Assembly (NCBI RefSeq): GCF_014207565.1
Contig: NZ_JACHGJ010000015.1
Coordinates: forward strand, 1-45,136
DNA length: 45,136 bases
Source: Spirochaeta isovalerica
GTDB lineage: Bacteria > Spirochaetota > Spirochaetia > DSM-2461
Direction of reading: 5' to 3'
Below the pieces are notes generated by a model. It ran no database searches. It had not been told where the DNA came from and saw only the letters and a program-made list of their open reading frames with translations. A program made the position numbers and the translations under genes. This document shows, piece by piece, positions 16,602 through 23,877 of the stretch (the stretch's first letter is position 1; each line of letters begins with the position of its first letter).

Positions 16602-16631
16602 TTATTATTTTCCTTTATGTTTTATTGTCAA
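16602..16631 (-). promoter_or_regulatory. Sigma70-type promoter of the lipoprotein gene
   Basis: On the minus strand, a perfect -35 TTGACA (complement of 16626-16631) is followed 17-18 nt later by ATAATA/TAATAA. The leader to ATG 16571 is about 25 nt and contains AGGAG. Confidence 0.75.
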
Positions 16632-16704
16632 CTGTTTTTTTTTATAATTTCCAGTCTCATTCAACCGGGGAAGATGCGTTCTCATGGATTCCCGGACAAT
16701 TATA

Positions 16705-16738
16705 AATAAAAAAAGACGGCCTTTATCCGGCCGCCGTG
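16705..16738 (-). terminator. Intrinsic terminator of the pspA-pspB-pspC operon
   Basis: On the minus strand CGGCC, loop GGATAAA, GGCCG is followed by TCTTTTTTTATTTAT. It lies directly downstream of the pspC stop codon at 16760. Confidence 0.85.
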
Positions 16739-16759
16739 TATCTAAATTAAAGGTAGAGA

Positions 16760-17167
16760 TCATGAATCTTCTTTAAATCGCTTTTCCCATTCTTTTTCTT
16801 TATCAATAACCTCATCTTCCATCCTGTTCACCCGCGACGAAATATCTTCAAATTCCTCCCGGATATCATCGAAGGTAAAACCTCCGTTCCTTTCCCGGCG
16901 ACTCTCTCTGCGGTTTTCTCTTCTGTACTCCCGTCTTCCCCTGGAATCGCGTTCATAATAATCGCTTTTCCCTTCTCTCGGTTCAACAGGCAGCAGCATT
17001 CCCGCTGCAATATATAGAACACCAACGGGAAAAAAGCCGGTCATGACCAGAGCTATAACGACTCCGAGTCTGATATATCCAACAGGAAGATCTCTCCAGT
17101 CGGCGATTCCCTGGCAAACGCCGAAGATCATGCCGTTCCTCGATCGGTAAAGTCTATCCTGTGCCAT
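16760..17167 (-). CDS. pspC: PspC-domain protein (second psp operon)
   Basis: This encodes 135 aa. The PspC domain (~4-62) has RLYRSRNGMIFGVCQGIADWRDLPVGYIRL and a hydrophobic hairpin that anchors it in the inner membrane. PspC proteins, with PspB, sense membrane stress and contact PspA. An Arg-rich linker (~70-95) leads to a charged helix (FDDIREEFEDISSRVNRM...WEKRFK) that is also conserved in the paralogue at 18217, so it probably matters for function. AAAGGAG is immediately followed by ATGATTATG; only the second ATG has workable spacing, so 17167 is chosen. The start lies two bases after the pspB stop. Confidence 0.88.
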   Translation of the reverse strand: MAQDRLYRSRNGMIFGVCQGIADWRDLPVGYIRLGVVIALVMTGFFPVGVLYIAAGMLLPVEPREGKSDYYERDSRGRREYRRENRRESRRERNGGFTFDDIREEFEDISSRVNRMEDEVIDKEKEWEKRFKEDS

Positions 17168-17169
17168 AA

Positions 17170-17373
17170 TCATCTCCTTTGTTCCCGTTCATAAAGGATG
17201 GTTTCCAGATTCGCGATCCGTTTTTTCAAATCCTTCATGGCGTAATACATCTCATCAAGAGATTCCCGGTCTCTACTATTGGACTTTCTGGAATTCTGCT
17301 TGTTGAGTATGATCACGGTTATGCAGACCATAAAGATAATCGGTATAAAAACACCAACATATTCAACGCCCAT
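17170..17373 (-). CDS. pspB: PspB-like small membrane protein
   Basis: This 67-aa protein has an N-terminal membrane helix (VFIPIIFMVCITVIILN), a short basic stretch, and an amphipathic helix (DEMYYAMKDLKKRIANLETILYE) matching the PspB layout (membrane helix followed by ...MRERIQALESIL in E. coli). PspB partners PspC in sensing and in recruiting PspA. Ribosome site AGGAAG sits 7 nt before ATG. It is the middle gene of pspA-pspB-pspC, 11 bp after pspA. The other operon in this locus lacks a pspB. Confidence 0.82.
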   Translation of the reverse strand: MGVEYVGVFIPIIFMVCITVIILNKQNSRKSNSRDRESLDEMYYAMKDLKKRIANLETILYEREQRR

Positions 17374-17384
17374 AACTTATCTTC

Positions 17385-18056
17385 CTACTCCGATTTTGTT
17401 TTCTTTACTGTTTTTTTCAGTTCCGCCAGTTCGTCATCGACTTCATCGCCGGCTTCCAGTTTGCTGAACTCGTTTTCAAGAGAGCTCGAAGCTCCGTACC
17501 CCGACATTTCGGCTTCCGATTCCATTCTCTCTATCCTGTTTTCCAGTTCACTGAACCGTGTGATGACTCCCGAACCGGAGGCGTCGCGCATGACCTTATT
17601 GACTTTCGTCTTTTCTTTGGCTTCTTTGCCTCTGCGGATCAGCGCTTTATGCTTCTGTATCACAGTCTGAAGTTTTTCTTCAATGAGAACGATATTATTT
17701 TTACACTCATCGATAATCTGGTTCAAGTGCTCCAGTTCGCGATTCAGTTCATCCAGTGCGACCTGAGCTTCTTTTTTCTCGATAAGGGCCTCTCTGGCCA
17801 GGTCATCGCGGCCTTTTTCTACAGCCAGCTGCGCTCGTTCAGTCCAGCGCGTTACTTTTTTCTCAAGCTCTTCCTGTTCTCTGGTGACCCGTGACCGGGA
17901 AGCGATTTTAGCTGCGCAGGAGGATTTGAGATCCACGAGAGTGTCCTCCATTTCCTGCATCATCAGCCGGATCATTTTTTCCGGATCCTCCGCCTTGTCG
18001 AGAAGAGCGTTTATATTGGAATTCACGATATCCATAAATCTTGTGAAAATACCCAT
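17385..18056 (-). CDS. pspA: Phage shock protein A (second operon)
   Basis: This 223-aa PspA/IM30 (ESCRT-III-like) protein has the N-terminal membrane-binding helix MGIFTRFMDIVNSNINALLDKAEDPEKM and then a long coiled-coil hairpin (to ~180), with an acidic/basic tail (DELAELKKTVKKTKSE). PspA coats and stabilises damaged inner membrane and, in enterobacteria, restrains PspF. The predicted start at 18068 is a TTG inside the ribosome site (TTGGAGGATAAAATG), so ATG 18056 is used. It is closely similar to the PspA at 18602-19285. Transcription should start at the sigma54 promoter 18091-18106. Confidence 0.93.
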   Translation of the reverse strand: MGIFTRFMDIVNSNINALLDKAEDPEKMIRLMMQEMEDTLVDLKSSCAAKIASRSRVTREQEELEKKVTRWTERAQLAVEKGRDDLAREALIEKKEAQVALDELNRELEHLNQIIDECKNNIVLIEEKLQTVIQKHKALIRRGKEAKEKTKVNKVMRDASGSGVITRFSELENRIERMESEAEMSGYGASSSLENEFSKLEAGDEVDDELAELKKTVKKTKSE

Positions 18057-18090
18057 TTTATCCTCCAATTACCGTTTATAGTAATTATTA

Positions 18091-18106
18091 TGCAAGATGC
18101 ATGCCA
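18091..18106 (-). promoter_or_regulatory. Sigma54 (-24/-12) promoter of pspA-pspB-pspC
   Basis: The minus strand reads TGGCATGCATCTTGCA, matching TGGCAC-R-N4-TTGCW at 15 of the 16 positions (the six degenerate ones included) with exact -24/-12 spacing. Predicted start is about 12 nt after the GC, near 18080, giving a leader of ~24 nt with GGAGG. Confidence 0.88.
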
Positions 18107-18183
18107 TATATATAGTCGCGATTAGAGCCTTTTCAGAGTTCAAATCGCGGCGATTTTCCTCCGGACCGGCATATAATGCCATA

Positions 18184-18196
18184 TTCCAGGTGAAAA
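18184..18196. promoter_or_regulatory. Candidate PspF upstream activating site 1
   Basis: TTCCAGGTGAAAA, an imperfect dyad (TTCCA-GG-TGAAA), matches 12 of 13 bases with the element upstream of the other psp operon at 19358-19370. Its centre is about 110 bp upstream of the predicted start of the pspA-pspB-pspC transcript, a usual distance for enhancer-type sites. Confidence 0.5.
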
Positions 18197-18216
18197 TCGC
18201 CATAAATAAATCTGAT

Positions 18217-18588
18217 TCAGGCACGGTCGTCCTTAAACCGGTCGTCCCAGTCTCTCTCTTTGCTGTAGCTTCGGCGATCCATTTTGTTAAACCGTGAAGA
18301 CAAATCATCAAATTCCTGTCTCAGATCATCGAATCCCTTTCTGACTCCCGATCTATACCAGGATCGGCTCTCCCTTTCATGGAATGACGGTTCCAGAGGA
18401 AGGAAGAAGGCAGCCAGCAGATAGAGCAGACCGAAGGGGAAGAAGCCCGTGAAGACAGTCAGGACAACAAGAGCCAGTCTCACATATCCTGCATTAATTC
18501 CTCTCCAGTCGGCGATTCCCTGGCAGACACCGAATATCATACCACGTCTCGAACGATACAGTCTCGCTGTTCTTTCACAATAGGCCAT
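18217..18588 (-). CDS. pspC: PspC-domain protein (first psp operon)
   Basis: This 123-aa paralogue of the protein at 16760 carries RLYRSRRGMIFGVCQGIADWRGINAGYVRL and then a membrane hairpin (LALVVLTVFTGFFPFGLLYLLAAFFLPLE). A charged C-terminal helix follows (FDDLRQEFDDLSSRFNKM...WDDRFK). It starts 13 bp after pspA (18602) with GGGAGGAAGAC upstream. Unlike the other operon there is no pspB between pspA and pspC. The two PspC copies are most alike in the first 60 residues and in the tail. Confidence 0.88.
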   Translation of the reverse strand: MAYCERTARLYRSRRGMIFGVCQGIADWRGINAGYVRLALVVLTVFTGFFPFGLLYLLAAFFLPLEPSFHERESRSWYRSGVRKGFDDLRQEFDDLSSRFNKMDRRSYSKERDWDDRFKDDRA

Positions 18589-18601
18589 GTCTTCCTCCCT
18601 C

Positions 18602-19285
18602 TTACTTGGCTTCCGCTTTGGGAGCGCTTTTTTTCTTCATGGTTTTTTTGAGTTCTTCCAGCTCTTCTTCCACATCGCTTCCGCTTTCCATTTTCGCGAA
18701 TTCCGATTCAAGGCTGCTTTTCCCCACTGTTGTCATTTCCGCTTCCGCTTCCATTCTTTCGATTTTGTTTTCAAACTCGTTGAAACGCACCATGGCTTCC
18801 GCGCCGGTGGCATGGCGGATAGTCTGATTCACTTCTTTCTTTTCTTTAGCGTGAATCGCTCTCTGGATAAGAAGCTTGTGCTTCTGAATGACTGTCTGCA
18901 GTTTTTCCTCGAGAGTGAGGATATTGTTTTTGGTTTCATCGATTATCTGTGTCAGGTGATCGATATCTCTCTGAACAGCCTGAAGATCATCATTGGCTTT
19001 TTTCTTTTCGATCAGAGCTTCCTTCGCCAGATCGTCGCGGCCCTTTTCGACAGCCAATTCCGATCTTTCCGTCCATCTGTTCAATCTTCCTTCCAGAACC
19101 TTCAGATCCTTCTGAGCCTGTGTTCTCGACGCCATTTTGGCAGCGATGGATGATTTGAGATCAACCAGCGTGTCTTCCATTTCCTGCATCATCAATTTGA
19201 TCATTTTTTCAGGATCTTCCGCTTTGTCCAGCATCGCGTTTATATTTGAATTGATAATGTCTTTTCCTCTTCTAAAAATACCCAT
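18602..19285 (-). CDS. pspA: Phage shock protein A (first operon)
   Basis: This 227-aa PspA/IM30 protein has an N-terminal amphipathic helix (MGIFRRGKDIINSNINAMLDK) and the shared block EDPEKMIKLMMQEMEDTLVDLKSS. Coiled-coil helices follow to ~180, then a Lys/Ala-rich tail. It is a close paralogue of the PspA at 17385. The 19297 start is a TTG within TTGGAGGACAATATG; ATG 19285 is correct. It lies behind the sigma54 promoter at 19325-19340 and opposite pspF. In the enterobacterial model PspA binds PspF and shuts off its own promoter; with two copies here, either or both may do this. Confidence 0.93.
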   Translation of the reverse strand: MGIFRRGKDIINSNINAMLDKAEDPEKMIKLMMQEMEDTLVDLKSSIAAKMASRTQAQKDLKVLEGRLNRWTERSELAVEKGRDDLAKEALIEKKKANDDLQAVQRDIDHLTQIIDETKNNILTLEEKLQTVIQKHKLLIQRAIHAKEKKEVNQTIRHATGAEAMVRFNEFENKIERMEAEAEMTTVGKSSLESEFAKMESGSDVEEELEELKKTMKKKSAPKAEAK

Positions 19286-19324
19286 ATTGTCCTCCAAGGT
19301 TTTTTCAAGTTACACAAACTATAT

Positions 19325-19340
19325 TGCAAGCGGTGTGCCA
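19325..19340 (-). promoter_or_regulatory. Sigma54 (-24/-12) promoter of pspA-pspC
   Basis: The minus strand reads TGGCACACCGCTTGCA, a perfect match to TGGCAC-R-N4-TTGCW. The predicted start is near 19314, about 28 nt before ATG 19285. Divergent pspF begins 176 bp away. Confidence 0.92.
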
Positions 19341-19357
19341 AGTTTTTAGAACGGGAA

Positions 19358-19370
19358 TTTCAGGTGAAAA
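19358..19370. promoter_or_regulatory. Candidate PspF upstream activating site 2
   Basis: TTTCAGGTGAAAA contains the dyad TTTCA-GG-TGAAA and matches 18184-18196. It is centred about 50 bp upstream of the predicted pspA transcript start and ~150 bp before pspF. Protein bound here could also control pspF. Confidence 0.5.
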
Positions 19371-19515
19371 ACCAAAAAATCAGCACTTTTCCGGTTAATA
19401 TTACCAAATGAGGTGGTTGAAAATACCAAAGAAAGAAATAATCTAAACAGTTTGTTTATTTTGAGCCGGGAAGGTCAGAATTGCAAATATCCTTGAATCA
19501 TATTACTCTGGTTCT

Positions 19516-20511
19516 ATGAAAGAGTACTCTGCCAGCGCTAAGGAAGCTCTGGGCGAATCGGAAGTCTTCCTTGATTTTCAGCAGCATCTCAGTCGGGCCG
19601 CCAAGGTCAACCGACCCATGCTTATAATAGGTGAGCGCGGGACAGGTAAGGAATTGGCTGCTTCGAGACTTCACTTCCTTTCCGAGCGATGGGACAAGCC
19701 TTTCGTTACCATGAACTGCGCTTCCCTGCCTCCCGGATTGATCGAATCCGAGCTCTTCGGCCATGAAGCCGGAGCGTTCACAGGCGCTTCCGGAAGACGG
19801 AAAGGGCGGTTTGAGGAAGCGGACGGCGGGACATTGTTTCTCGACGAGATCGGGCTCATTCCCATGGAGGTTCAGGAAAAAATTCTTCGGGCCGTGGAGT
19901 ACGGTACATTCGAAAGGGTGGGCAGTTCCTACACCCATGAAGTGGATGTGAGAATCATAGGTGCCACCAATGATGATCTGCCGGCCAAATGCGAACAGGG
20001 AAAATTTAAAGAAGACCTGCTCGACAGGCTTTCTTTCGAAGTTCTCTTCGTCCCCCCTTTAAGAGTTCGGGAAGAGGATATCCTTCTTCTGGCTTTTCAT
20101 TTCGCTGCCCGGATGAACCGCGAACTCGGAAGGAGTGACGATATCACTTTTTCCGATGATATCATTGATAAAATGGTAAGTTTTCACTGGCCCGGCAATG
20201 TACGGCAGCTCAAGAATGTGGTGGAACGGGCTGTTTACACCTGTTCCGATGGACTCATCAAAGAAGTAAAACTCGATCCTTTTGAAAATCCTTTCAGGGA
20301 AAAAATTCCCGATGAAGCCATTACGACGGCGGATATCCCGATTGAGAATTATAAAACGGCAATGAAAGAACTGGAAATCGATTTTATCCGCCGCGCCTTG
20401 AAGAAGTGCGGCGGCAAGCAGAAAGATGCCGCCGAAATGATGCAATTGACATACGATCAATTCCGCGGGCTTTATCGCAAATACAGTGATGAGCTTGCCG
20501 AAGATGATTAG
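19516..20511 (+). CDS. pspF: PspF-type sigma54 activator
   Basis: This 331-aa bacterial enhancer-binding protein has no N-terminal sensor domain, the PspF layout. The AAA+ domain shows GERGTGKE (Walker A, 39-46), GAFTGA (86-91, contacts sigma54), GGTLFLDE (Walker B, ~105-111), LDRLSFEV and WPGNVRQLKN. The C-terminal Fis-type helix-turn-helix is KQKDAAEMMQLTYDQFRGL. Many stretches parallel E. coli PspF, including LIIGERGTGKELxASRLHxLSxRW. The divergent position beside pspA also matches enterobacteria. No clear ribosome site precedes ATG; TATTAC lies 9 nt upstream. The likely role is to activate both psp operons under envelope stress, inhibited by PspA at rest. Confidence 0.94.
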   Translation: MKEYSASAKEALGESEVFLDFQQHLSRAAKVNRPMLIIGERGTGKELAASRLHFLSERWDKPFVTMNCASLPPGLIESELFGHEAGAFTGASGRRKGRFEEADGGTLFLDEIGLIPMEVQEKILRAVEYGTFERVGSSYTHEVDVRIIGATNDDLPAKCEQGKFKEDLLDRLSFEVLFVPPLRVREEDILLLAFHFAARMNRELGRSDDITFSDDIIDKMVSFHWPGNVRQLKNVVERAVYTCSDGLIKEVKLDPFENPFREKIPDEAITTADIPIENYKTAMKELEIDFIRRALKKCGGKQKDAAEMMQLTYDQFRGLYRKYSDELAEDD

Positions 20512-20512
20512 A

Positions 20513-21256
20513 TCAGAGATAGCTCTGGACAACCTGGATCAGTTCCACAACAAGATCGTCACACCGTTCTCTGTATTTTATAACTCTTTCCTTATTCTGT
20601 TCTCTCGCCGCTCTTTCCAGTAAGGCAAAGGCTTCTGACGCTGCGGAAGAGTGAAGATTCAGCATCTGGCCTTTGAGAGTGTGAGCTGTCCTTTCGAGGG
20701 AATCGAAATCGCCCTCAGCTTCAAAACGATTCACTCGATCCATCATATCCGGCAGGCCGTCAAGGAATTCTCTGAGCAGGGATTTTACAATGTCAACGTT
20801 ACCTCCGAATGTCTCCAGAAGTTTCCCGTATCCGAAATCCTCTGCGCCTCCGGTTTCAGTCTCTTCGGACAGATCCCGGGAGGTCACTTTGTCCAGGAGC
20901 CCGGAGATGTTGTCGATCGTTACCGGCTTGGAGACAAAATGATCCATTCCGGCATTGTGCGCTTCTTCTCTGTCTTCCGTCGAAGCATTGGCAGATAGAG
21001 CGGAGATAGGGGTTCTTTTCAAGCCCTTTTCCTTTTCAATCCGCCGGATTTCCCTGCAGGCATCCAGGCCGTCCATTTCGGGCATTTGTATATCCAGAAT
21101 CACCAGATCCGGATGGAGCTCTGAGAAGAGCTTAACGGCTTCCAGGCCGTTTTCCGCTCCATGAACCTGGCAATTCTCTTTTTCCAGCATGAAGCGGATT
21201 ATTTTCATATTGACGGGATGGTCCTCGGCAACGAGAACCGTCATCTTTTCGCTCAT
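20513..21256 (-). CDS. Receiver-Hpt two-domain phosphorelay protein
   Basis: This encodes 247 aa. The N-terminal receiver domain (~5-125) has acidic ED at 11-12, phospho-acceptor Asp 55 (VILDIQMPEMDG), a Ser in ALSAN and Lys ~110 (SKP). The C-terminal Hpt domain (~140-245) has the phospho-His in TAHTLKGQ (H192). There is no kinase or output domain, so it relays phosphate between partner proteins encoded elsewhere, as in detached tails of hybrid kinases. The start overlaps the amidohydrolase stop by 4 bp (ATGA), implying coupling. The stop is one base from the pspF stop (convergent). Confidence 0.88.
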   Translation of the reverse strand: MSEKMTVLVAEDHPVNMKIIRFMLEKENCQVHGAENGLEAVKLFSELHPDLVILDIQMPEMDGLDACREIRRIEKEKGLKRTPISALSANASTEDREEAHNAGMDHFVSKPVTIDNISGLLDKVTSRDLSEETETGGAEDFGYGKLLETFGGNVDIVKSLLREFLDGLPDMMDRVNRFEAEGDFDSLERTAHTLKGQMLNLHSSAASEAFALLERAAREQNKERVIKYRERCDDLVVELIQVVQSYL

Positions 21257-22371
21257 TTCTCTCTATATACCAACTCGCCTTCTCCATAGCAGGACAGAGG
21301 GTAGTGACCGAGATCAAAGGGATCGCCGTTCCAGAGAACGAAGGAAGCCCATTTGTTCTTTTCCAGCGTTCCCAGTATATCATCCAGGCCGATAATTTCC
21401 GCATTGGTCCTTGTTATGATCTCCAGTGCCTGCTCTTTCGTGTAGCCGATTCTGAGAAACCAGCGGAGCTGCAGGTAAAGGGTTTTCTGAAGAATAACCG
21501 GGTGATCGGTCATAAGGCCGAATTTGACTCCCGACTCAACGAGCGGTTTGATGTTTCTCCAGTTGTCGTGCTTCAGTTCGACTTTATAGGCCAGTGAATC
21601 CATGGGTCCGTAGATAACTGAAATTCCACGCTCCGCCAGTTCGCGGTAAATTTCATCGCTGAAAACATCGCAGGTGTGTTCCACAGTAATTTTCAGATCG
21701 TATGCATCAACCAGTCGGAGCAGGGAAGCGATATCGTCAGTTTTGTGGACATGAACCCTCAGCGTTTGTTTTTTTTCCAGAATATCGAGGATAACCTGAT
21801 CATCTCCCGTAAGAGGCTCTCCTTTCCCCGCCTGTATTTTCACATCGTCAAATCGTCTCTTCAGGAGCGAAAGGGCTCCCATTCTCGTGTAGGGTCGGGA
21901 GCCTTTCCATTCGCGGACCGACATGGGGTTGTAGCCGAAGGCCGCTTTGATTCCCGCCCGCCTGATCAGGGCCTTGGTTGTCGTGGTCCCGTAGTTTCTC
22001 AATACGGCAGAGTGTCCTCCGATGATATTGCCGCTTCCCGGTAGAGCGCAGGAGTAAAGCGTTCCGCATTCGATGGAAGCGGTGAACGCCGCATCGTCCA
22101 TCTGGACTGAATCAAGAGCGTCGCCGTTCGGGATTATGGGGTCGATATGGTCATTGGCTTCCGCTTCGCTTCCCGGTTCGCCGGAGCGGATCATTCCGAT
22201 ATGACAATGGGGATCGATAAAAGCCGGCGTGATAACCGGAGCTTTTTCCAGAACGACACCTTCCGGCTCACTGCTGATGCCGGTAATCAGGTTGCCATTG
22301 AAATTGATGTATGAGTCTTTTATGACTTTTTTTCCTGTGTAAATTAATTCGCCGTATATTGATGATTTCAT
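21253..22371 (-). CDS. Amidohydrolase-superfamily protein
   Basis: This encodes 372 aa from ATG 22371. It has a composite N-terminal beta domain, then the metal site IDPHCHIG, later HVHK and VEHTCDV, and the Asp in LMTDHPVIL. The closest shape is the imidazolonepropionase/atypical dihydroorotase group of predicted metal-dependent hydrolases. The first metal motif is HCH (usual HxH). The substrate is unknown. An ORF start at 22407 is less likely: ATG 22371 has GTTATA/TATAAC 6 nt upstream and the homologous N-terminus begins there. Neighbours are the downstream REC-Hpt gene (coupled) and the divergent sirtuin. Confidence 0.82.
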   Translation of the reverse strand: MKSSIYGELIYTGKKVIKDSYINFNGNLITGISSEPEGVVLEKAPVITPAFIDPHCHIGMIRSGEPGSEAEANDHIDPIIPNGDALDSVQMDDAAFTASIECGTLYSCALPGSGNIIGGHSAVLRNYGTTTTKALIRRAGIKAAFGYNPMSVREWKGSRPYTRMGALSLLKRRFDDVKIQAGKGEPLTGDDQVILDILEKKQTLRVHVHKTDDIASLLRLVDAYDLKITVEHTCDVFSDEIYRELAERGISVIYGPMDSLAYKVELKHDNWRNIKPLVESGVKFGLMTDHPVILQKTLYLQLRWFLRIGYTKEQALEIITRTNAEIIGLDDILGTLEKNKWASFVLWNGDPFDLGHYPLSCYGEGELVYREK

Positions 22372-22377
22372 TCTACT

Positions 22378-22385
22378 GTTATAAT
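22378..22385. promoter_or_regulatory. Overlapping divergent -10 hexamers
   Basis: TATAAT (22380-22385, plus) and TATAAC (complement of 22378-22383, minus) share four bases. The minus one lies 6 nt from ATG 22371 of the amidohydrolase; the plus one would start the sirtuin transcript near 22393. Only one polymerase could occupy this site at a time. Confidence 0.45.
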
Positions 22386-22430
22386 CCCGTTGCGGTGGAG
22401 ACGTCAATCAATCTTGCCGATAAGGTTTCT

Positions 22431-23159
22431 ATGGATAAAATTGTCGAAATTATGAAAAACTCAGTTTACACTGTCGCTTTTACCGGAGCGGGTGTTTCTA
22501 CTTTTTCCGGTCTGAAAGATTTCCGCGGGGAAAACGGCCTGGGCAGAATAATGGAGCCGGAGAAGATTTTCGATATCAATATCTTTAACAGAGACCCTTC
22601 CTTCTTTTATCAACAGGCAAGGGAGCTGGTTTACGACCTGGAGAATATTGAGCCCTCTGTGGTCCACAAAGAACTTGCACGGCTGGAGAAAGCCGGTGCG
22701 CTACAGGCTGTCATAACCCAGAATATTGACAGGCTCCATCAGCGCTCCGGATCTCAGAGAGTCATTGAGGTCCATGGAACGGCGGAAACCGCCTACTGCC
22801 GTAACTGCGGCGAGAAGTATTCTTACCATGATATCGCTCCAGTCGCTTCGGAGGGGAAAGTCCCCCGGTGCCGGGAATGCGGCGGAGTAATAAAGCCGGA
22901 TATCACCTTTTACGGAGAATCGCTTCCCGAAAAGGCTGTTCAGGAAGCTGTAGACGTGAGCTCAAGGGCTGATCTTATTATCGCTCTCGGATCGACTCTG
23001 GTTGTTTATCCCGCGGCTTCATTTATCGATACGGCGCTTCAGAACGGAGGAAAACTGATTGTGGTAAACAATCAGCCGACTCCCTACGACAGATATGCAT
23101 CGGCACTCTGTTCCGACCTCGAGGAATTCTGCAGCATAACGAAAAAGGGAATTAAATAA
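22431..23159 (+). CDS. cobB: Sirtuin NAD-dependent protein deacylase
   Basis: This encodes 242 aa. Sir2 signatures are FTGAGVSTFSGLKDFRG, TQNIDRLHQRSG and the catalytic His in EVHGTAE. A structural zinc site follows (CRNCG, Cys ~123/126, and CRECG, ~147/150), then KPDITFYGESLP and GSTLVVYPAA. It removes acyl groups from lysine using NAD, releasing nicotinamide. The frame stays open to 22359; GTG 22395 is an alternative start close to the predicted transcript start, but ATG 22431 gives the usual family N-terminus (MDKIVEIMKNS). The 3' end overlaps the convergent NUDIX gene by 8 bp. Confidence 0.92.
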   Translation: MDKIVEIMKNSVYTVAFTGAGVSTFSGLKDFRGENGLGRIMEPEKIFDINIFNRDPSFFYQQARELVYDLENIEPSVVHKELARLEKAGALQAVITQNIDRLHQRSGSQRVIEVHGTAETAYCRNCGEKYSYHDIAPVASEGKVPRCRECGGVIKPDITFYGESLPEKAVQEAVDVSSRADLIIALGSTLVVYPAASFIDTALQNGGKLIVVNNQPTPYDRYASALCSDLEEFCSITKKGIK

Positions 23160-23820
23160 TTCCCCTCAAAAGTCCGGTTATATGCCGCGTCATCTGGGCC
23201 GTCATACCCCAGATCGTTTCCCCTTCTACGCGCCATACATAAATCTTTCTGTTACTATGTCCCCAAGGCTCCCTGTAGCGATCGGGCAATCCGAGTTCTT
23301 CGACCGGCAGCAGAATCACTTCTTTTCCTGATGCGTCTCGGTATCGCGGCTTAATTTCAATCTGAACTGTATACTCTTCGGGAGGGTTTTCCATAAACCA
23401 TTTAAGAGGAACGGAAAAAACCCGCTCCACTTCGTCGCTGTTTATGTTCAATTCGGAAAGATCTTCGATTTTCATCTCTCCCAGAAAGCAATGAACAACA
23501 GCGCCCATAGATGCTACAAGAGTGTCTATATGTCCCAGAACTTCAATTTTATCTCTTCCGACACCCATCTCTTCCATCGTTTCACGGACAGCGGTTTCAA
23601 GCATGCTGCGATCCCGATCCACTTCGTATCGTCCGCCGGGGAAACAGATCTCGCCGCCCTGGCGGATGTTGGTATTCCTTTTCTGAAAAATCAGATGGGG
23701 TTCGCCTTTTTTTTCATATAAAGCTGCCAGAACAGCTGATCGGGGATACCCCGAGCTATCCATAATCCCCGGTTCGCCGGGAAGGGCATTCAATATTTTT
23801 TTTATCAATTTCTCATTCAT
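23152..23820 (-). CDS. NUDIX hydrolase, CoA pyrophosphatase type
   Basis: This 223-aa protein has the NUDIX box region GGRYEVDRDRSMLETAVRETMEEMG and the adjacent family-specific stretch LIFQKRNTNIRQGGEICFPGG (QKR...GxExCFPGG), typical of NudL/YeaB enzymes that cleave coenzyme A to 4'-phosphopantetheine and 3',5'-ADP. Substrate assignment is by family resemblance only. ATG 23820 is preferred over 23856: AAGAG lies 8 nt before it. It is divergent from the haemolysin III gene. Confidence 0.87.
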   Translation of the reverse strand: MNEKLIKKILNALPGEPGIMDSSGYPRSAVLAALYEKKGEPHLIFQKRNTNIRQGGEICFPGGRYEVDRDRSMLETAVRETMEEMGVGRDKIEVLGHIDTLVASMGAVVHCFLGEMKIEDLSELNINSDEVERVFSVPLKWFMENPPEEYTVQIEIKPRYRDASGKEVILLPVEELGLPDRYREPWGHSNRKIYVWRVEGETIWGMTAQMTRHITGLLRGII

Positions 23821-23877
23821 TTTTATGGCTCTTATGTATATCTTATTATCTATCAACCCATACTGCGAGGAGTTTTT

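Noticed and set aside
18069-18311. 80-codon minus-strand ORF between the psp operons
   Set aside because: It overlaps the upstream pspC tail and covers the sigma54 promoter and dyad element; the product looks random.
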